Assembly (NCBI RefSeq): GCF_013170825.1
Contig: NZ_CP033365.1
Span: forward strand, 4,476,001-4,540,000
Length of the DNA stretch: 64,000 nt
DNA from: Mesorhizobium sp. NZP2298
GTDB taxonomy: Bacteria; Pseudomonadota; Alphaproteobacteria; Rhizobiales; Rhizobiaceae
Reading direction: 5' to 3'
Made by a program: the position numbers and the translations under genes. Under the pieces are notes generated by a model. The model was not told where the DNA came from, did no database searches, and saw nothing but the letters and a program-made list of their open reading frames with translations. Within the stretch, counting starts at the first letter, position 1. Each line of letters begins with the position of its first letter. Positions 54,561-64,000 of this stretch are shown here, piece by piece.

Positions 54561-57503
54561 ATGCCCAACAAAATGCTGATAGACGCCTCCCACCCGGAGG
54601 AAACACGAGTTGTCGTCGTACGCGGTAACCGTATCGAAGAATTCGACTTTGAATCCCAGGACAAGAAGCAGCTCAAAGGAAACATCTACCTCGCCCGCGT
54701 AACGCGCGTCGAACCCTCCCTTCAGGCAGCCTTTGTCGAATATGGCGGCAACCGTCACGGTTTTCTCGCCTTCAGTGAAATACACCCCGACTACTACCAG
54801 ATCCCGGTCGCCGACCGTCAGGCCCTGCTGCGCGCCGAAGCGCAGGAGGCCGAGGACGAAGAGGATGAGGACGGCGACGGCGATGATCGCCAGAGCCGCG
54901 ATCGCGGCCGGCGCGGACGCCGGCGCGGCGGTAAGAGCCGCGACCGCGGTGAGCACAAGCGCGATGCGGGCGAAGCAGGCGAAGGCTCCGGCGAGGCAGG
55001 TGAAGGCAACGACAATGGCGACATCGTTGTCGAGGAGATCTCCCACACCTCCGAGATCATCGAACACGCAGCCGATACATCAGAACATTCAGATAGCTCG
55101 GAGCACGCTGATGCATCCGGCCATGATGAAAGTTCCGCCGAGCAGGACGAAACCGAAACCCGCGAGGGTGGCCCGACGTCGATCGCCGCCGCGGTCGAAG
55201 GCGATGTGGTTTCCGAACCCGTCTCGCGGACGGAACAGGGCACCGAAGCAACGTCCGGCGACAATGATCGCGGCATGCTGGAGGAAGTACAGTCCTCGCA
55301 TCCCGATGACCACGAGATCGAATCGGTCGGCGCCGAGGATGCGCTGGAAGAAGTGCGCAACCGCCGCAAGCCGGTGCGCCGCCAGTACAAGATCCAGGAA
55401 GTGATCAAGCGCCGGCAGATCCTGCTGGTGCAGGTCGTCAAGGAAGAACGCGGCAACAAGGGCGCCGCACTCACCACCTATCTGTCGCTTGCCGGCCGCT
55501 ATTCGGTGCTGATGCCCAACACGGCACGCGGCGGCGGCATTTCGCGCAAGATCACCAGCGCGGTCGACCGCAAGCGCCTGAAGGAGGTCGTCGCCGATCT
55601 CGAAGTGCCGCAGGGCATGGGCGTTATCCTGCGCACCGCCGGCGAGAGCCGTACCAAGGCCGAGATCAAGCGCGACTATGAATATCTGATGCGGCTCTGG
55701 GAGAACGTGCGCAATCTCACGCTCCAGTCCACCGCCCCTGCCCTCGTCTATGAGGAAGGCAGCCTGATCAAGCGTTCGGTACGCGACCTCTACAACAAGG
55801 ACATCGACGAGATCCTTGTCTCGGGCGAGGAAGGCTATCGCGAGGCCAAGGACTTCATGCGCATGCTGATGCCGAGCCACGCCAAGGTGGTTCAGCCGTT
55901 CCGCGACACGACGCCGATCTTCGTGCGCAACGGTATCGAGGCGCAGCTCGACCGCATGCTGCAGCCGCAGGTGACGCTGAAGAGCGGCGGCTACATTATC
56001 ATCAACCAGACCGAGGCGCTGGTTGCCATCGACGTCAATTCGGGGCGCTCCACCAAGGAGCACTCGATCGAGGACACGGCACTCCACACCAATCTGGAAG
56101 CGGCCGAAGAGGTTGCCCGTCAGCTCAGGCTTCGCGATCTCGCCGGCCTGATCGTCATCGACTTCATCGACATGGAGGAGAACCGCAACAACCGCTCCGT
56201 CGAGAAGCGGCTGAAGGATCACCTCAAGAACGATCGTGCACGTATCCAGGTCGGCCGCATCTCGCATTTCGGCCTGATGGAGATGTCGCGCCAGCGCATC
56301 CGCGCCAGCGTGCTGGAATCCACCATGAAGCCCTGCCCGCATTGCGGCGGCACCGGCCATGTCAGGTCCGATTCGTCGGTCGCGCTGATGGTGGTGCGGG
56401 CGATCGAGGAATTCCTGCTCAAGGATTCGCGCAGCCACATCACGGTCCGCACGCCGGCCGCGACCGCGCTCTACGTGCTCAACCACAAGCGTGGCACGTT
56501 GGTGGAACTGGAAAGCCGCTTCGGCCTGACCATCACCATCGAGGCCGATGATACGGTTGGCGCGCAGCACTATGCGATCTTCCGCGGCGCCCTGGCTGAA
56601 AAGCCGGAGGGCTTTGTAGAGGTACGCAGCCTGCCGGCCTATGTCGAGCCGGAAGAGCCCGAGGACGAGATTGTCGTCGTCGAGGAAGATGATGAGGCAC
56701 CGGCGCAGGCCGAGCAGCCACGCCAGCAGCCGCAGCAAAACCAGCAGCCGCGGCCTGTCGGTGGCGAGGACGGCGAAGGCCGCGACCGCAAGCGCCGCAA
56801 GCGCCGCAGACGTCGCGGCGGCCGGGATCGCGATCGCGAACATGGCGCTCTTACGGATGATGGCTCATCCACCTCCGCTCCGGCCGGCGATTTCGCGGCG
56901 GACGATGACGACACCGAAACGGACGACGCCGCTCCGATCGCTGCCAGCGCCTCCGACGAGGCGGTACAGGCTTCGGATGACGGCCAAGGCAAGAAGCGTC
57001 GGCGCGGCAAGCGCGGCGGCAAGCGCAACCGTCGCGAAGACGGCGAAGGCGAGGCCGAGGCAAGTGCCGGCGAAACGGCCGAGCCTTCCGAAGCCGATTC
57101 TTCCGAAAGCGAACCTGCCTCGATCGAGCCAGTGGCTGTTGCTGCTGTGGCGGAAGAGCCGGTAGCTGCGGTAAGCGAAGAGGTGCCGAGCACCGAGAAG
57201 CCCAAGAAGCCGCGTCGCGCAACCAAGCCGAAGAAGGCAGCCGCCGAGGCCGTCGTCGAGACGGCCGTGGTCGAAGCGGCTGTGGAAAAGCCGGCCGAGG
57301 TTCCGGCGGCGGTCGCCGAGGAAACAGTGATCGCGGCAGTCACGGAAGAGCCCTCGAAGACCCGGCCGTCACGACGCAAGCCAGCGGCGATCGATGCACC
57401 GGTCGTGCCGGTGGTTTCCTCGACCGTCGCCAATGAGCCGGAAGCCAAGACCGAAGAAAAGCCGAAGCGCGCCGGCTGGTGGCAGCGGAAAGGTTTTTTC
57501 TAA
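54561..57503 (+). CDS. rne: Ribonuclease E
   Basis: RNase E (980 residues) is the endonuclease that starts most mRNA decay and matures rRNA and tRNAs. The S1 domain is split: its first half (residues 37-85) and second half (about 275-330) flank an acidic/basic, low-complexity insert of about 180 residues, a known alphaproteobacterial trait. The catalytic aspartates lie in ALVAIDVNSGRS and IVIDFIDMEE near residues 490-535, and the zinc-link CPHCGGTGH is near residue 594. The C-terminal 260 residues are disordered, Arg- and Ala/Glu-rich, and would scaffold the degradosome. The ATG follows GGGAGGAAACGAA. Confidence 0.96.
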   Translation: MPNKMLIDASHPEETRVVVVRGNRIEEFDFESQDKKQLKGNIYLARVTRVEPSLQAAFVEYGGNRHGFLAFSEIHPDYYQIPVADRQALLRAEAQEAEDEEDEDGDGDDRQSRDRGRRGRRRGGKSRDRGEHKRDAGEAGEGSGEAGEGNDNGDIVVEEISHTSEIIEHAADTSEHSDSSEHADASGHDESSAEQDETETREGGPTSIAAAVEGDVVSEPVSRTEQGTEATSGDNDRGMLEEVQSSHPDDHEIESVGAEDALEEVRNRRKPVRRQYKIQEVIKRRQILLVQVVKEERGNKGAALTTYLSLAGRYSVLMPNTARGGGISRKITSAVDRKRLKEVVADLEVPQGMGVILRTAGESRTKAEIKRDYEYLMRLWENVRNLTLQSTAPALVYEEGSLIKRSVRDLYNKDIDEILVSGEEGYREAKDFMRMLMPSHAKVVQPFRDTTPIFVRNGIEAQLDRMLQPQVTLKSGGYIIINQTEALVAIDVNSGRSTKEHSIEDTALHTNLEAAEEVARQLRLRDLAGLIVIDFIDMEENRNNRSVEKRLKDHLKNDRARIQVGRISHFGLMEMSRQRIRASVLESTMKPCPHCGGTGHVRSDSSVALMVVRAIEEFLLKDSRSHITVRTPAATALYVLNHKRGTLVELESRFGLTITIEADDTVGAQHYAIFRGALAEKPEGFVEVRSLPAYVEPEEPEDEIVVVEEDDEAPAQAEQPRQQPQQNQQPRPVGGEDGEGRDRKRRKRRRRRGGRDRDREHGALTDDGSSTSAPAGDFAADDDDTETDDAAPIAASASDEAVQASDDGQGKKRRRGKRGGKRNRREDGEGEAEASAGETAEPSEADSSESEPASIEPVAVAAVAEEPVAAVSEEVPSTEKPKKPRRATKPKKAAAEAVVETAVVEAAVEKPAEVPAAVAEETVIAAVTEEPSKTRPSRRKPAAIDAPVVPVVSSTVANEPEAKTEEKPKRAGWWQRKGFF

Positions 57504-57537
57504 ACCTTTCAACTGGTTGAAGTGATTTTTTGATAAG

Positions 57538-57575
57538 AAAATCCCGCGCCGATCGAAAGATGGCGCGGGATTTTT
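57538..57575 (+). terminator. Terminator after rne
   Basis: A 13-bp perfect stem (57538-57550 with 57562-57574) is followed by T. It lies 35 bases after the rne stop, and the A run at its start would also let it serve the converging glutaminase gene. Confidence 0.9.
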
Positions 57576-57638
57576 CATGTCAGGTGTTCTCACAGTGCGA
57601 GAAATGGGAAACCCGTCCCACGCTTTCCTGGAACCGCG

Positions 57639-58586
57639 CTAAGGCGCGAAAATCGACCAGTTCATCATCCTCGCCAGCTTTTCCAGGGCGATCGAACCCA
57701 GCTTGGAATTGCCATTGGCGTTGAGGCCGGGAGACCAGACGGCAAGCGAGGCGACACCTGGCACGATGCCCAATATGCCGCCGCCGACGCCGCTTTTTCC
57801 CGGAATGCCGACACGGAAGGCGAAATCGCCGGAGCCGTCATAGTGGCCGCAGGTCAGCATCATGGCGCCGATGCGCCGCGCGCGCTCCGCCGACACCACG
57901 GAATGGCCGGTCGCCGGGTTCTTGCCGCCATTGGCAAGGAACCGGCCAGCCATCGCCAGTTGCCGGCAACTCATGGCAATGGCGCAATGGTGGAAATAGA
58001 CGCCGAGCGCCAGTTCCGGTGCATGATGAAGATTGCCGAAGGATTTCATGTAGTTGGCCAGCGCGAAGTTGCGATAGCCGGTGGCGCGTTCGGACGCCGC
58101 CACCTCGCGGTCGATGATGATGGTCTCGTCGTCGGCGAGGAACTGGATGAAGCGCAGGATCTCGCCGATCGCCTCGCGCGGCTGATGGCCGGCAAGCAGG
58201 ATATCGGAGATGACAATGGCGCCGGCGTTGATGAACGGATTGCGCGGAATGCCGTTCTCGTGCTCGAGCTGGACGATCGAGTTGAATGGATTGCCCGACG
58301 ACTCGCGCCCAACCCGTTTCCACAGCGCATCGCCGACATTGCCGAGCGCCAGCGTCAATGTGAACACCTTCGAGATGCTCTGGATGGAAAAAGGCTGGTC
58401 GGCGTCGCCCGCCATCAGCACACGACCGTCATTGGTAACGGCGGCAATGCCGAACTTCCTTGGGTCGACCTTGCCCAATTGAGGAATGTAGGTCGCGACA
58501 TCGCCGCGATCGGTGCGTTCAGCCATTTCGGCAGCGACCTCGGCCAATGCTTGATCAAGTTTGGGGGCCTGTTCGAGTTCCGGCAT
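57639..58586 (-). CDS. glsA: Glutaminase
   Basis: This 315-residue serine-dependent glutaminase converts glutamine to glutamate and ammonia. The active-site Ser70 and Lys73 lie in [29 protein letters not shown] and [13 protein letters not shown] hold further substrate-binding residues, and the C-terminal [15 protein letters not shown] closes the site. Length matches the family. It starts four bases after the aminotransferase gene, so the pair is co-transcribed. The two may supply glutamate and use it in transamination. Confidence 0.95.
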   Translation of the reverse strand: MPELEQAPKLDQALAEVAAEMAERTDRGDVATYIPQLGKVDPRKFGIAAVTNDGRVLMAGDADQPFSIQSISKVFTLTLALGNVGDALWKRVGRESSGNPFNSIVQLEHENGIPRNPFINAGAIVISDILLAGHQPREAIGEILRFIQFLADDETIIIDREVAASERATGYRNFALANYMKSFGNLHHAPELALGVYFHHCAIAMSCRQLAMAGRFLANGGKNPATGHSVVSAERARRIGAMMLTCGHYDGSGDFAFRVGIPGKSGVGGGILGIVPGVASLAVWSPGLNANGNSKLGSIALEKLARMMNWSIFAP

Positions 58587-58590
58587 GGTG

Positions 58591-59739
58591 CTACCTCAAC
58601 CAGCGTTCGATGCGCGACATCGCCTCGACCATGTCGTCGTGGCTGCCGGCATAGGAAAAACGCATCGTGCGGTGCCCCGCCTGAGTGTCGAAGTCGCGGC
58701 CAGGCGTCGCCGCCACATGCGCCTCGGCCAGCATCTTGCGCGCGAAGGCCATGCTGTCATTGGTGTGCCGGGTGACGTCGCAAAACGCATAGAAGGCACC
58801 ATCCATCGGCGCGGCCAGCGGAAAGCCGAGTTCGGGCAGACGTTTCATCAAGAGCTCGCGATTCCAAGCGTAGCGGGCCTTGACCACCTCCAGTTCCTCG
58901 GTCGCCGCAAAAGCCTCGATCGCAGCGATCTGCGACAGTTCCGGCGGCGAGATGTAGAGGCTTTGGGCAATCCGCTCGACCGGCCGCACCAACTCTTCCG
59001 GCAACACCATCCAGCCGATGCGCCAGCCGGTCATGCAATAGTATTTCGAGAAGGAATTGATCACGGTCACGCTGTTGCCGAAGGCGAGTGCCGTGGTGTC
59101 GGGCGCGCCATAGGCCAATCGATGATAGATTTCGTCGGAAATGACGGCGATACCCAGTGTCTCCGCCGTATTGACAAGCGCTGACAGTTCGTCGGCCGGT
59201 ATGACCGCGCCGGTCGGATTGGCCGGGCTTGCGAAAAGAACCCCCTTCAGCGGCTTCTCGCGGTGCGCTGCCTCCAGATGACCGGCATGCAGATAGGCCG
59301 CTTCGCCGAGTTCGATCTCGACCACATCGATGCCGAGCGCCGCCATGATGTTGCGATAGGCAGGGTAGCCGGGTGCCGCGATGGCTACGCGGTCGCCCGG
59401 ATCGAACATCGCCAGGAAGGCGAGATTGAAGGCCGCCGACGATCCGGTGGTCACCGCGATCCGGCCGGGCTCGACCTCAAGCCGATAGTGATCCGCGTAA
59501 TGCTCGGCGATCACCTTGCGCAGACCGGCCAACCCCAGCGTGTCAGTGTAGCCTATGCGCCCGTCCTGCAAGGCCTTGGCAGCCGCGGCGCGAACCCTTG
59601 CTGGCGCGGGATCGGAGGGCTGGCCGACCGCCATTGAGATCACCGGCACGCCCTGAGCCTTCAGCCTGTTCGCTTCGGCCAGAATATCCATGGCGTGGAA
59701 CGGCTCGACATTGCCTCGGCGTGAGAGCGAAACGACCAT
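58591..59739 (-). CDS. PLP-dependent class I/II aminotransferase
   Basis: This 382-residue fold-type I enzyme has the PLP-binding Lys in [17 protein letters not shown] near residue 230, the [18 protein letters not shown] stretch that holds the phosphate near residue 97, NPTGAVI near residue 175, and the terminal Arg in [12 protein letters not shown] for the substrate carboxylate. ATG 59739 follows AGGGAT; an in-frame start nine codons earlier is weaker. It is of the aspartate/aromatic aminotransferase group, but the amino acid cannot be read directly. It precedes glsA. Confidence 0.9.
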   Translation of the reverse strand: MVVSLSRRGNVEPFHAMDILAEANRLKAQGVPVISMAVGQPSDPAPARVRAAAAKALQDGRIGYTDTLGLAGLRKVIAEHYADHYRLEVEPGRIAVTTGSSAAFNLAFLAMFDPGDRVAIAAPGYPAYRNIMAALGIDVVEIELGEAAYLHAGHLEAAHREKPLKGVLFASPANPTGAVIPADELSALVNTAETLGIAVISDEIYHRLAYGAPDTTALAFGNSVTVINSFSKYYCMTGWRIGWMVLPEELVRPVERIAQSLYISPPELSQIAAIEAFAATEELEVVKARYAWNRELLMKRLPELGFPLAAPMDGAFYAFCDVTRHTNDSMAFARKMLAEAHVAATPGRDFDTQAGHRTMRFSYAGSHDDMVEAMSRIERWLR

Positions 59740-59886
59740 TTTATCCCTATCCCGACAGTTGAGCACGCCATTCCCTTAATGCATGCGCCGCACAAATGCC
59801 CGATTGATGTGAGGATCACAAGTTGAGGAAGTTTTTCCGGTGCCGACTTTTCATCTTTCGCCCGCTCGTCTACCAGTTGACACGTC

Positions 59887-61278
59887 ATGTTGAGCCGACC
59901 CAGATCGACTATTGCCCAGGCAGCGCGCGTTTTCGCGACGTTTTCGCTCGGCATCGCCGTTGCCGTGGCGAGTTCGGTCACCGCCTTCGCCCAGAACGTG
60001 CCTGTCATACGCGATGCCGAGATCGAGGCTCTGGTGCGCGATTACGCTCGGCCGATCTTCAAGGCTGCCGGGCTGGCGAATGACGGCATCGACATCGTTC
60101 TGGTCAACGATTCCAGCTTCAACGCCTTCGTCACCGGACGCCGGCTGTTCATCAACACAGGCGCGCTGATGACGGCTGAAACGCCGAACGAAATCATCGG
60201 CGTCATCGCGCACGAGGCCGGTCATATCGCCGGCGGCCACCAGCAGAAGCTGCGTGACCAGCTCGAACGCGCCAAGACGATGGCCATCATCGCCACCTTG
60301 CTTGGCGCGGGCGCCATGGTCGCTGGCGCGACCACCAACAGCCGCGGTCTTGCGGGCGCCGGCATGGGCGTGGCGGCTGGTGGCGGCGAGATGGCGCAAC
60401 GCAGCATCCTCGCCTACCAGCGCACCGAAGAAACGACCGCCGACCGCTCGGCGATCACCTATCTCAACTCCACCGGCCAGTCCGGCATGGGCATGCTGAA
60501 GACCTTCGCCCGCTTCCAGAGCGCGCTGTCCTTGTCGGGCACGCAGGTCGATCCCTATCGGATCAGCCATCCGATGCCGCAGGAACGCATCGCCAATCTC
60601 GAAGTGCTGGTGAAGCAGAGCCCCAATGTCGACAAGGTCGATCCTCCGGCGCTGCAGCAGCGCCACGACATGATGCGCGTCAAGATCGCCGTCTATATGG
60701 ACGGCCAGGCCGCGGCGGCGCGACTGATGCAAAAGATGCGGGGCAGCCTCGCCGCGCAGTATGGCGATGCCCAGTCCACCTATCTTTACGGCAACATTGC
60801 CGCGGCGCTCGTCAAGACCAACGCCTTGATCAAGGCGCAGCCCAAGAATGCCTACTTTCAGGAGTTGCGCGGCGACATACTGATGAAGGCGAACAAGCCC
60901 AAGGATGCGGCCGAAGCCTACGCCAAGGCGGTCAGCCTCGACCCGGCGCGGTCCGGCCTGCTGCCTGTCTCGCTCGGCCAGGCTCTGATGGCCGTGGGCA
61001 CGCCCGACTCGCTGAAGAAGGCCGTCGTCCAGATCAACAATGGTCTGGGGCGAGACAAGGAAAATTCCGCTGGATATCGCTACCTGGCGCAGGCTTATGG
61101 CGAGTTGGGTGACATACCGGGCGCCGAGCTTGCCACGGCCGAGGGTCATTTCTATTCCGGAAACTACAAGGATGCGAAGATCTTCGCCATGCGGGCGCAG
61201 CGGCAGATGAAGCGTGGCGAGCCGCGCTGGATCCGTGCGCAGGACATCATAAACTACAAATCGTCAGGCAAAATCTAG
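59887..61278 (+). CDS. Periplasmic M48-family metalloprotease with TPR repeats (BepA-like)
   Basis: This 463-residue protein has a signal peptide (ATFSLGIAVAVASSVTAFA, cleavage near residue 36), a zinc protease domain with HEAGH at residues 109-113 and the third ligand Glu in RTEETTADRSAI near residue 182, and a C-terminal helical TPR region from about residue 290. BepA-type proteins act in outer-membrane protein quality control. It leads the M48-dsbA-aroQ-accB-accC block and faces the aminotransferase gene. Confidence 0.92.
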   Translation: MLSRPRSTIAQAARVFATFSLGIAVAVASSVTAFAQNVPVIRDAEIEALVRDYARPIFKAAGLANDGIDIVLVNDSSFNAFVTGRRLFINTGALMTAETPNEIIGVIAHEAGHIAGGHQQKLRDQLERAKTMAIIATLLGAGAMVAGATTNSRGLAGAGMGVAAGGGEMAQRSILAYQRTEETTADRSAITYLNSTGQSGMGMLKTFARFQSALSLSGTQVDPYRISHPMPQERIANLEVLVKQSPNVDKVDPPALQQRHDMMRVKIAVYMDGQAAAARLMQKMRGSLAAQYGDAQSTYLYGNIAAALVKTNALIKAQPKNAYFQELRGDILMKANKPKDAAEAYAKAVSLDPARSGLLPVSLGQALMAVGTPDSLKKAVVQINNGLGRDKENSAGYRYLAQAYGELGDIPGAELATAEGHFYSGNYKDAKIFAMRAQRQMKRGEPRWIRAQDIINYKSSGKI

Positions 61279-61342
61279 TGAACCTTCCGGCCACGCGCTG
61301 CGACACAGCCGGACCGGGAAACAGGCAAAAGGAACGAGAACG

Positions 61343-62164
61343 ATGAAAAAGGCACTGTTGCTGGGCACCACGGGGATCGCTGTAGCCCTTGCCATGCTGG
61401 CTTTCGGTTTCGTCGCCGGCAGCCCACAGATTGCCAAGGCAGGTACGGCGCAGCCCGTCGAGACGACTCAGCCTGTCCAGACAGCGGGGGCCGATACCAA
61501 GATTGACCGCACCGAGGTCGAAGGAATCATTCGCGACTATCTTCTGAAGAACCCGGAAGTGCTGCTCGAAGTGCAGGACGCGCTGGAGGCCAAGCAGAAG
61601 GACGAGCAACGCCTTGCCGCGCTCGGCGTCATCAAGAACGCCAAGGAGCAGATCTTTAACTCCAGCTTCGACGGCATTGTCGGCAACCCGAACGGCAAAG
61701 TGACCATCGTCGAGTTCTACGACTACAATTGCGGCTTCTGCAAACGCGCCATCGAGGACATGCGGGCGCTGACCAAGGCCGATCCGGATTTGCGCTTCGT
61801 GCTAAAGGAATTCCCGATCCTCGGGCCGGACTCACAAAAGGCCAGCGTCGTTTCGATGGCTTTCCACCTGATGATGCCGGAAAAATACGGCGAGTTCCAC
61901 AATGCGCTGCTCGGCGGCCAGGGACGCGCTACCGAAGCGGCCGCGATCAAGATCGCGCTTTCGCTCGGCGCCGACGAGGCGACGCTGCGCGAGAAGATGA
62001 AGGACCCGTCGATCACCGAAGCCTTCGCCAAGACCTATGATCTTGCCAACAAGCTGTCGATCACCGGAACGCCGTCCTATGTGGTCGGCAACGAGGTTGT
62101 GTTCGGGGCTCTCGGGCAGGAAGTGCTGGCGGAAAAGATCGAGGCGGCAAAGGCCGCGCTTTGA
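61343..62164 (+). CDS. DsbA-family thiol:disulfide oxidoreductase
   Basis: This 273-residue secreted protein has a signal peptide or N-terminal anchor (residues 5-25), a linker rich in Thr, Pro and Gln, a helical segment with VEGIIRDYLLKNPEVLLEV (Com1/ScsC-type N-terminal domain), and a thioredoxin fold with active site CGFC (130-133) and cis-Pro in SITGTPSYVVG. It probably oxidises or isomerises periplasmic disulfides. A start with AACGAGAACG before it is acceptable. It follows the M48 gene by 64 bases. Confidence 0.93.
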   Translation: MKKALLLGTTGIAVALAMLAFGFVAGSPQIAKAGTAQPVETTQPVQTAGADTKIDRTEVEGIIRDYLLKNPEVLLEVQDALEAKQKDEQRLAALGVIKNAKEQIFNSSFDGIVGNPNGKVTIVEFYDYNCGFCKRAIEDMRALTKADPDLRFVLKEFPILGPDSQKASVVSMAFHLMMPEKYGEFHNALLGGQGRATEAAAIKIALSLGADEATLREKMKDPSITEAFAKTYDLANKLSITGTPSYVVGNEVVFGALGQEVLAEKIEAAKAAL

Positions 62165-62270
62165 TCGACCGGGAGTTTTCTTCACGGGCGCATTTCGGCC
62201 TGTTGTGGACAGTGAAAGAACGCACTTGCGCTCTTTCCGCGGGCGACTATGCCCATTATAGAGAGCCAGC

Positions 62271-62291
62271 GCGCCGGTTTGACACCGGCGC
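62271..62291 (+). other. 8-bp hairpin ahead of aroQ
   Basis: GCGCCGGT (62271-62278) and ACCGGCGC (62284-62291) pair perfectly around a five-base loop, one base before the GGAAAAGG ribosome binding site. It leaves that site free and may mark the end of the dsbA-like message or shield the aroQ leader. Confidence 0.5.
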
Positions 62292-62309
62292 CGGAAAAGG
62301 TCGGCTTTT

Positions 62310-62744
62310 TTGAAAACGGTTTTCGTCCTGAACGGTCCCAATCTCAACGCGCTTGGCAAGCGCGAGCCGGGGATCTATGGCGGCAAGACGCTTGCCGCCA
62401 TCGCCGACGACTGCAAACAAGCGGGCACGTCGCTCGGGCTCGAGATCGATTTCCGCCAGTCGAACCACGAGGGCGACCTCGTCGACTGGATCCAGGAAGC
62501 CGGCGACAAGGCCGCCGGCATCGTCATCAATCCAGGCGCCTACAGCCATACCTCGATCGCGATCCACGACGCCATCCGCTCGGTCGCGCCGCTGCCGGTC
62601 GCCGAGGTTCATCTTTCCAACATCCATGCGCGGGAATCATTCCGCCACGTCTCCATGGTCGCGCCGGTCGCCGTCGGCATGATCTGTGGCTTTGGGCCGC
62701 TCGGCTACACGCTGGCGCTACAGGCGCTGGCCGCACGCCTATGA
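62310..62744 (+). CDS. aroQ: Type II 3-dehydroquinate dehydratase
   Basis: This 144-residue enzyme of the shikimate pathway converts 3-dehydroquinate to 3-dehydroshikimate. The active-site lid [21 protein letters not shown] (Asn and Arg), [15 protein letters not shown] near residue 76 and [15 protein letters not shown] near residue 100 are intact. Translation starts at TTG 62310, with AAAAGG nine bases upstream; there is no ATG in a suitable place. The stop overlaps an ATG in frame with accB, tying it to the acc genes. Confidence 0.95.
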   Translation: MKTVFVLNGPNLNALGKREPGIYGGKTLAAIADDCKQAGTSLGLEIDFRQSNHEGDLVDWIQEAGDKAAGIVINPGAYSHTSIAIHDAIRSVAPLPVAEVHLSNIHARESFRHVSMVAPVAVGMICGFGPLGYTLALQALAARL

Positions 62745-62770
62745 CCGGCCAACAAACAGAAGGCTCGAAA

Positions 62771-63232
62771 ATGTCGATAAAGAAGACCGGTGTTGACCAG
62801 CAGCTGATCCGCGATCTGGCGGGCATACTGAACGACACCAACCTGACCGAGATCGAGGTCGAACTGGGTGACCTGAAGGTACGCGTGTCGCGGCAGGCAC
62901 CCGCCGTCCATGCTATCGCCGCACCGCAGCCAGCCTATGCGCCGGCGGCTGGCGCCCAGCCTGCGGCGTCGGCCGCGCCGGCAGCGGTAGACGTCTCGAA
63001 GAACGCGGTGGCCTCGCCGATGGTCGGCACCGCCTATCTGGCGCCCTCGCCCGACGCCAAGCCGTTCATCGAGATCGGCCAGAAGGTCAAGGAAGGCCAG
63101 ACGTTGCTGATCATCGAGGCGATGAAGACGATGAACCAGATCCCGTCGCCCCGCGCCGGCACGGTGACGGCGATCCTGTTCGAGGACGCGACGCCGGTCG
63201 AATACGGCATGCCGCTCGTCGTGATCGAGTAG
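62771..63232 (+). CDS. accB: Biotin carboxyl carrier protein of acetyl-CoA carboxylase
   Basis: This 153-residue protein carries biotin between biotin carboxylase and carboxyltransferase in the first step of fatty acid synthesis. The N-terminal part ([20 protein letters not shown]) pairs with AccC; an Ala/Pro linker (residues 45-72) precedes the biotinyl domain, where Lys119 in [11 protein letters not shown] is biotinylated. ATG 62771 follows AGAAGG; an earlier in-frame ATG at 62741 overlaps the aroQ stop. accC follows after ten bases. Confidence 0.96.
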   Translation: MSIKKTGVDQQLIRDLAGILNDTNLTEIEVELGDLKVRVSRQAPAVHAIAAPQPAYAPAAGAQPAASAAPAAVDVSKNAVASPMVGTAYLAPSPDAKPFIEIGQKVKEGQTLLIIEAMKTMNQIPSPRAGTVTAILFEDATPVEYGMPLVVIE

Positions 63233-63242
63233 AGCTGGCAGG

Positions 63243-64000
63243 ATGTTCCAGAAGATCCTCATTGCCAATCGCGGCGAAATCGCGCTTCGGGTGCTGCGCG
63301 CCTGCAAGGAACTCGGCATCCAGACGGTGGTGGTGCATTCGACCGCCGACGCCGACGCCATGCATGTGCGGCTTGCCGACGAAAGCGTCTGCATCGGGCC
63401 GCCGCCATCGCGCGACAGCTATCTCAACATCCATCAGATCGTCGCGGCCTGCGAGATCACCGGCGCCGACGCCGTGCATCCAGGCTACGGCTTCCTGTCG
63501 GAGAACGCCAAGTTCGCCGACATATTGGCCGCGCACAACATCACCTTCATCGGCCCGTCAGGCGACCATATCCGCATCATGGGCGACAAGATCGAGGCCA
63601 AGCGCACCGCCAAGCGCCTTGGCATCCCCGTGGTGCCCGGTTCCGACGGCGCCGTCACCGATCAAAAGGAAGCCAGGCGCATTGCCGCCGAGATCGGCTA
63701 TCCCGTGATCATCAAGGCCTCGGCCGGTGGCGGCGGGCGCGGCATGAAGGTTGCCCTTACCGAGGCTGACCTCGAGATTGCCTTGCAGACAGCGAGCACG
63801 GAAGCCGGCGCGGCCTTCGGCGACGATGCCGTCTATATCGAGAAATACCTGGAGAAGCCGCGCCACATCGAAGTGCAGGTGTTCGGCGACGGCTTCGGCC
63901 GCGGTGTGCATTTCGGCGAGCGCGACTGTTCGCTGCAACGCCGCCATCAAAAAGTCTGGGAAGAGGCGCCCTCGCCGGCGCTCAACGCCGAGGAGCGGTC
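63243..64000 (+). CDS. accC: Biotin carboxylase of acetyl-CoA carboxylase (5' part)
   Basis: The first 252 codons are in the window; the gene leaves at the right edge. Visible are the start [20 protein letters not shown], the biotin carboxylase N-terminal domain ([15 protein letters not shown] near residue 80), and the ATP-grasp region with the glycine loop [11 protein letters not shown] near residue 160 and [20 protein letters not shown] near residue 210. It carboxylates biotin on AccB using ATP and bicarbonate. The short spacing from accB shows joint transcription. Confidence 0.97.
   Translation, partial: MFQKILIANRGEIALRVLRACKELGIQTVVVHSTADADAMHVRLADESVCIGPPPSRDSYLNIHQIVAACEITGADAVHPGYGFLSENAKFADILAAHNITFIGPSGDHIRIMGDKIEAKRTAKRLGIPVVPGSDGAVTDQKEARRIAAEIGYPVIIKASAGGGGRGMKVALTEADLEIALQTASTEAGAAFGDDAVYIEKYLEKPRHIEVQVFGDGFGRGVHFGERDCSLQRRHQKVWEEAPSPALNAEER

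Noticed and set aside
55089..56843. A 584-codon minus-strand frame opposite rne
   Set aside because: Antisense of the conserved RNase E catalytic core; no recognisable product.

Overview
The window is about 63% G+C and fits the chromosome of a member of the Hyphomicrobiales (Rhizobiales), most likely Mesorhizobium or a close Phyllobacteriaceae relative. This rests on a 1398-residue RpoC without large insertions, an RNase E whose S1 domain is split by a long charged insert, a BA14K-type secreted protein, the block M48 peptidase-dsbA-aroQ-accB-accC, the order rne / amidase-PBP1A-prfB, and one rhizobial-type palindromic intergenic repeat. No mobile element, CRISPR array, prophage or rRNA operon is visible. 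Most of the window is core genome.

Layout. 1-1662: end of a sugar dehydrogenase gene, a gene-free stretch and an O-methyltransferase. 1874-18169, all on the minus strand: the transcription/translation superoperon, read as tuf, a duplicated ClpP-like secreted protein, a truncated haemoglobin, tRNA-Trp, secE, nusG, rplK, rplA, an L10 leader, rplJ, rplL, rpoB, rpoC. 18463-21864: an EamA transporter, three small envelope or stress proteins, tRNA-Gly, tRNA-Tyr and rlmB. 21994-26645: the glyoxylate-to-glycerate genes gcl-hyi-glxR, divergent from an IclR regulator across an A/T-rich region holding a 10-bp inverted repeat. 26832-29205: small secreted and membrane proteins and tRNA-Thr.

29331-37957 is the main accessory block. 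It holds a TetR regulator divergent from a complete polyamine-type ABC importer plus a metallo-hydrolase, then, on the opposite strand, a second TetR regulator, an amidase and a second binding protein. It may take up and hydrolyse an amide or polyamine-like compound. 38244-42537 is a cell-surface sugar block: two putative glycosyltransferases, UDP-galactopyranose mutase and a nucleotide-sugar epimerase or decarboxylase. 43283-48423 holds NAD kinase, a DEAD-box helicase with a structured leader, an OmpA-type lipoprotein and secreted proteins of unknown function.

48720-57503 is the cell-wall and RNA block: N-acetylmuramoyl-alanine amidase, PBP1A and release factor 2 (with its programmed +1 frameshift) on the minus strand, and RNase E divergent from them. 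57639-59739 is glutaminase with a class I/II aminotransferase. 59887-64000 is a periplasmic M48 peptidase, a DsbA-like oxidoreductase, type II dehydroquinase and the biotin-dependent start of fatty acid synthesis (accB, accC, the last cut by the window edge).

I see no wholly new system. The observations most worth following are the tandem-duplicated ClpP-like protein with one apparently degenerate copy, the paired binding proteins around one importer, the operator-like repeats at two divergent promoters, the duplicated promoter-like module ahead of two small secreted proteins, and several hairpins between or ahead of core genes.
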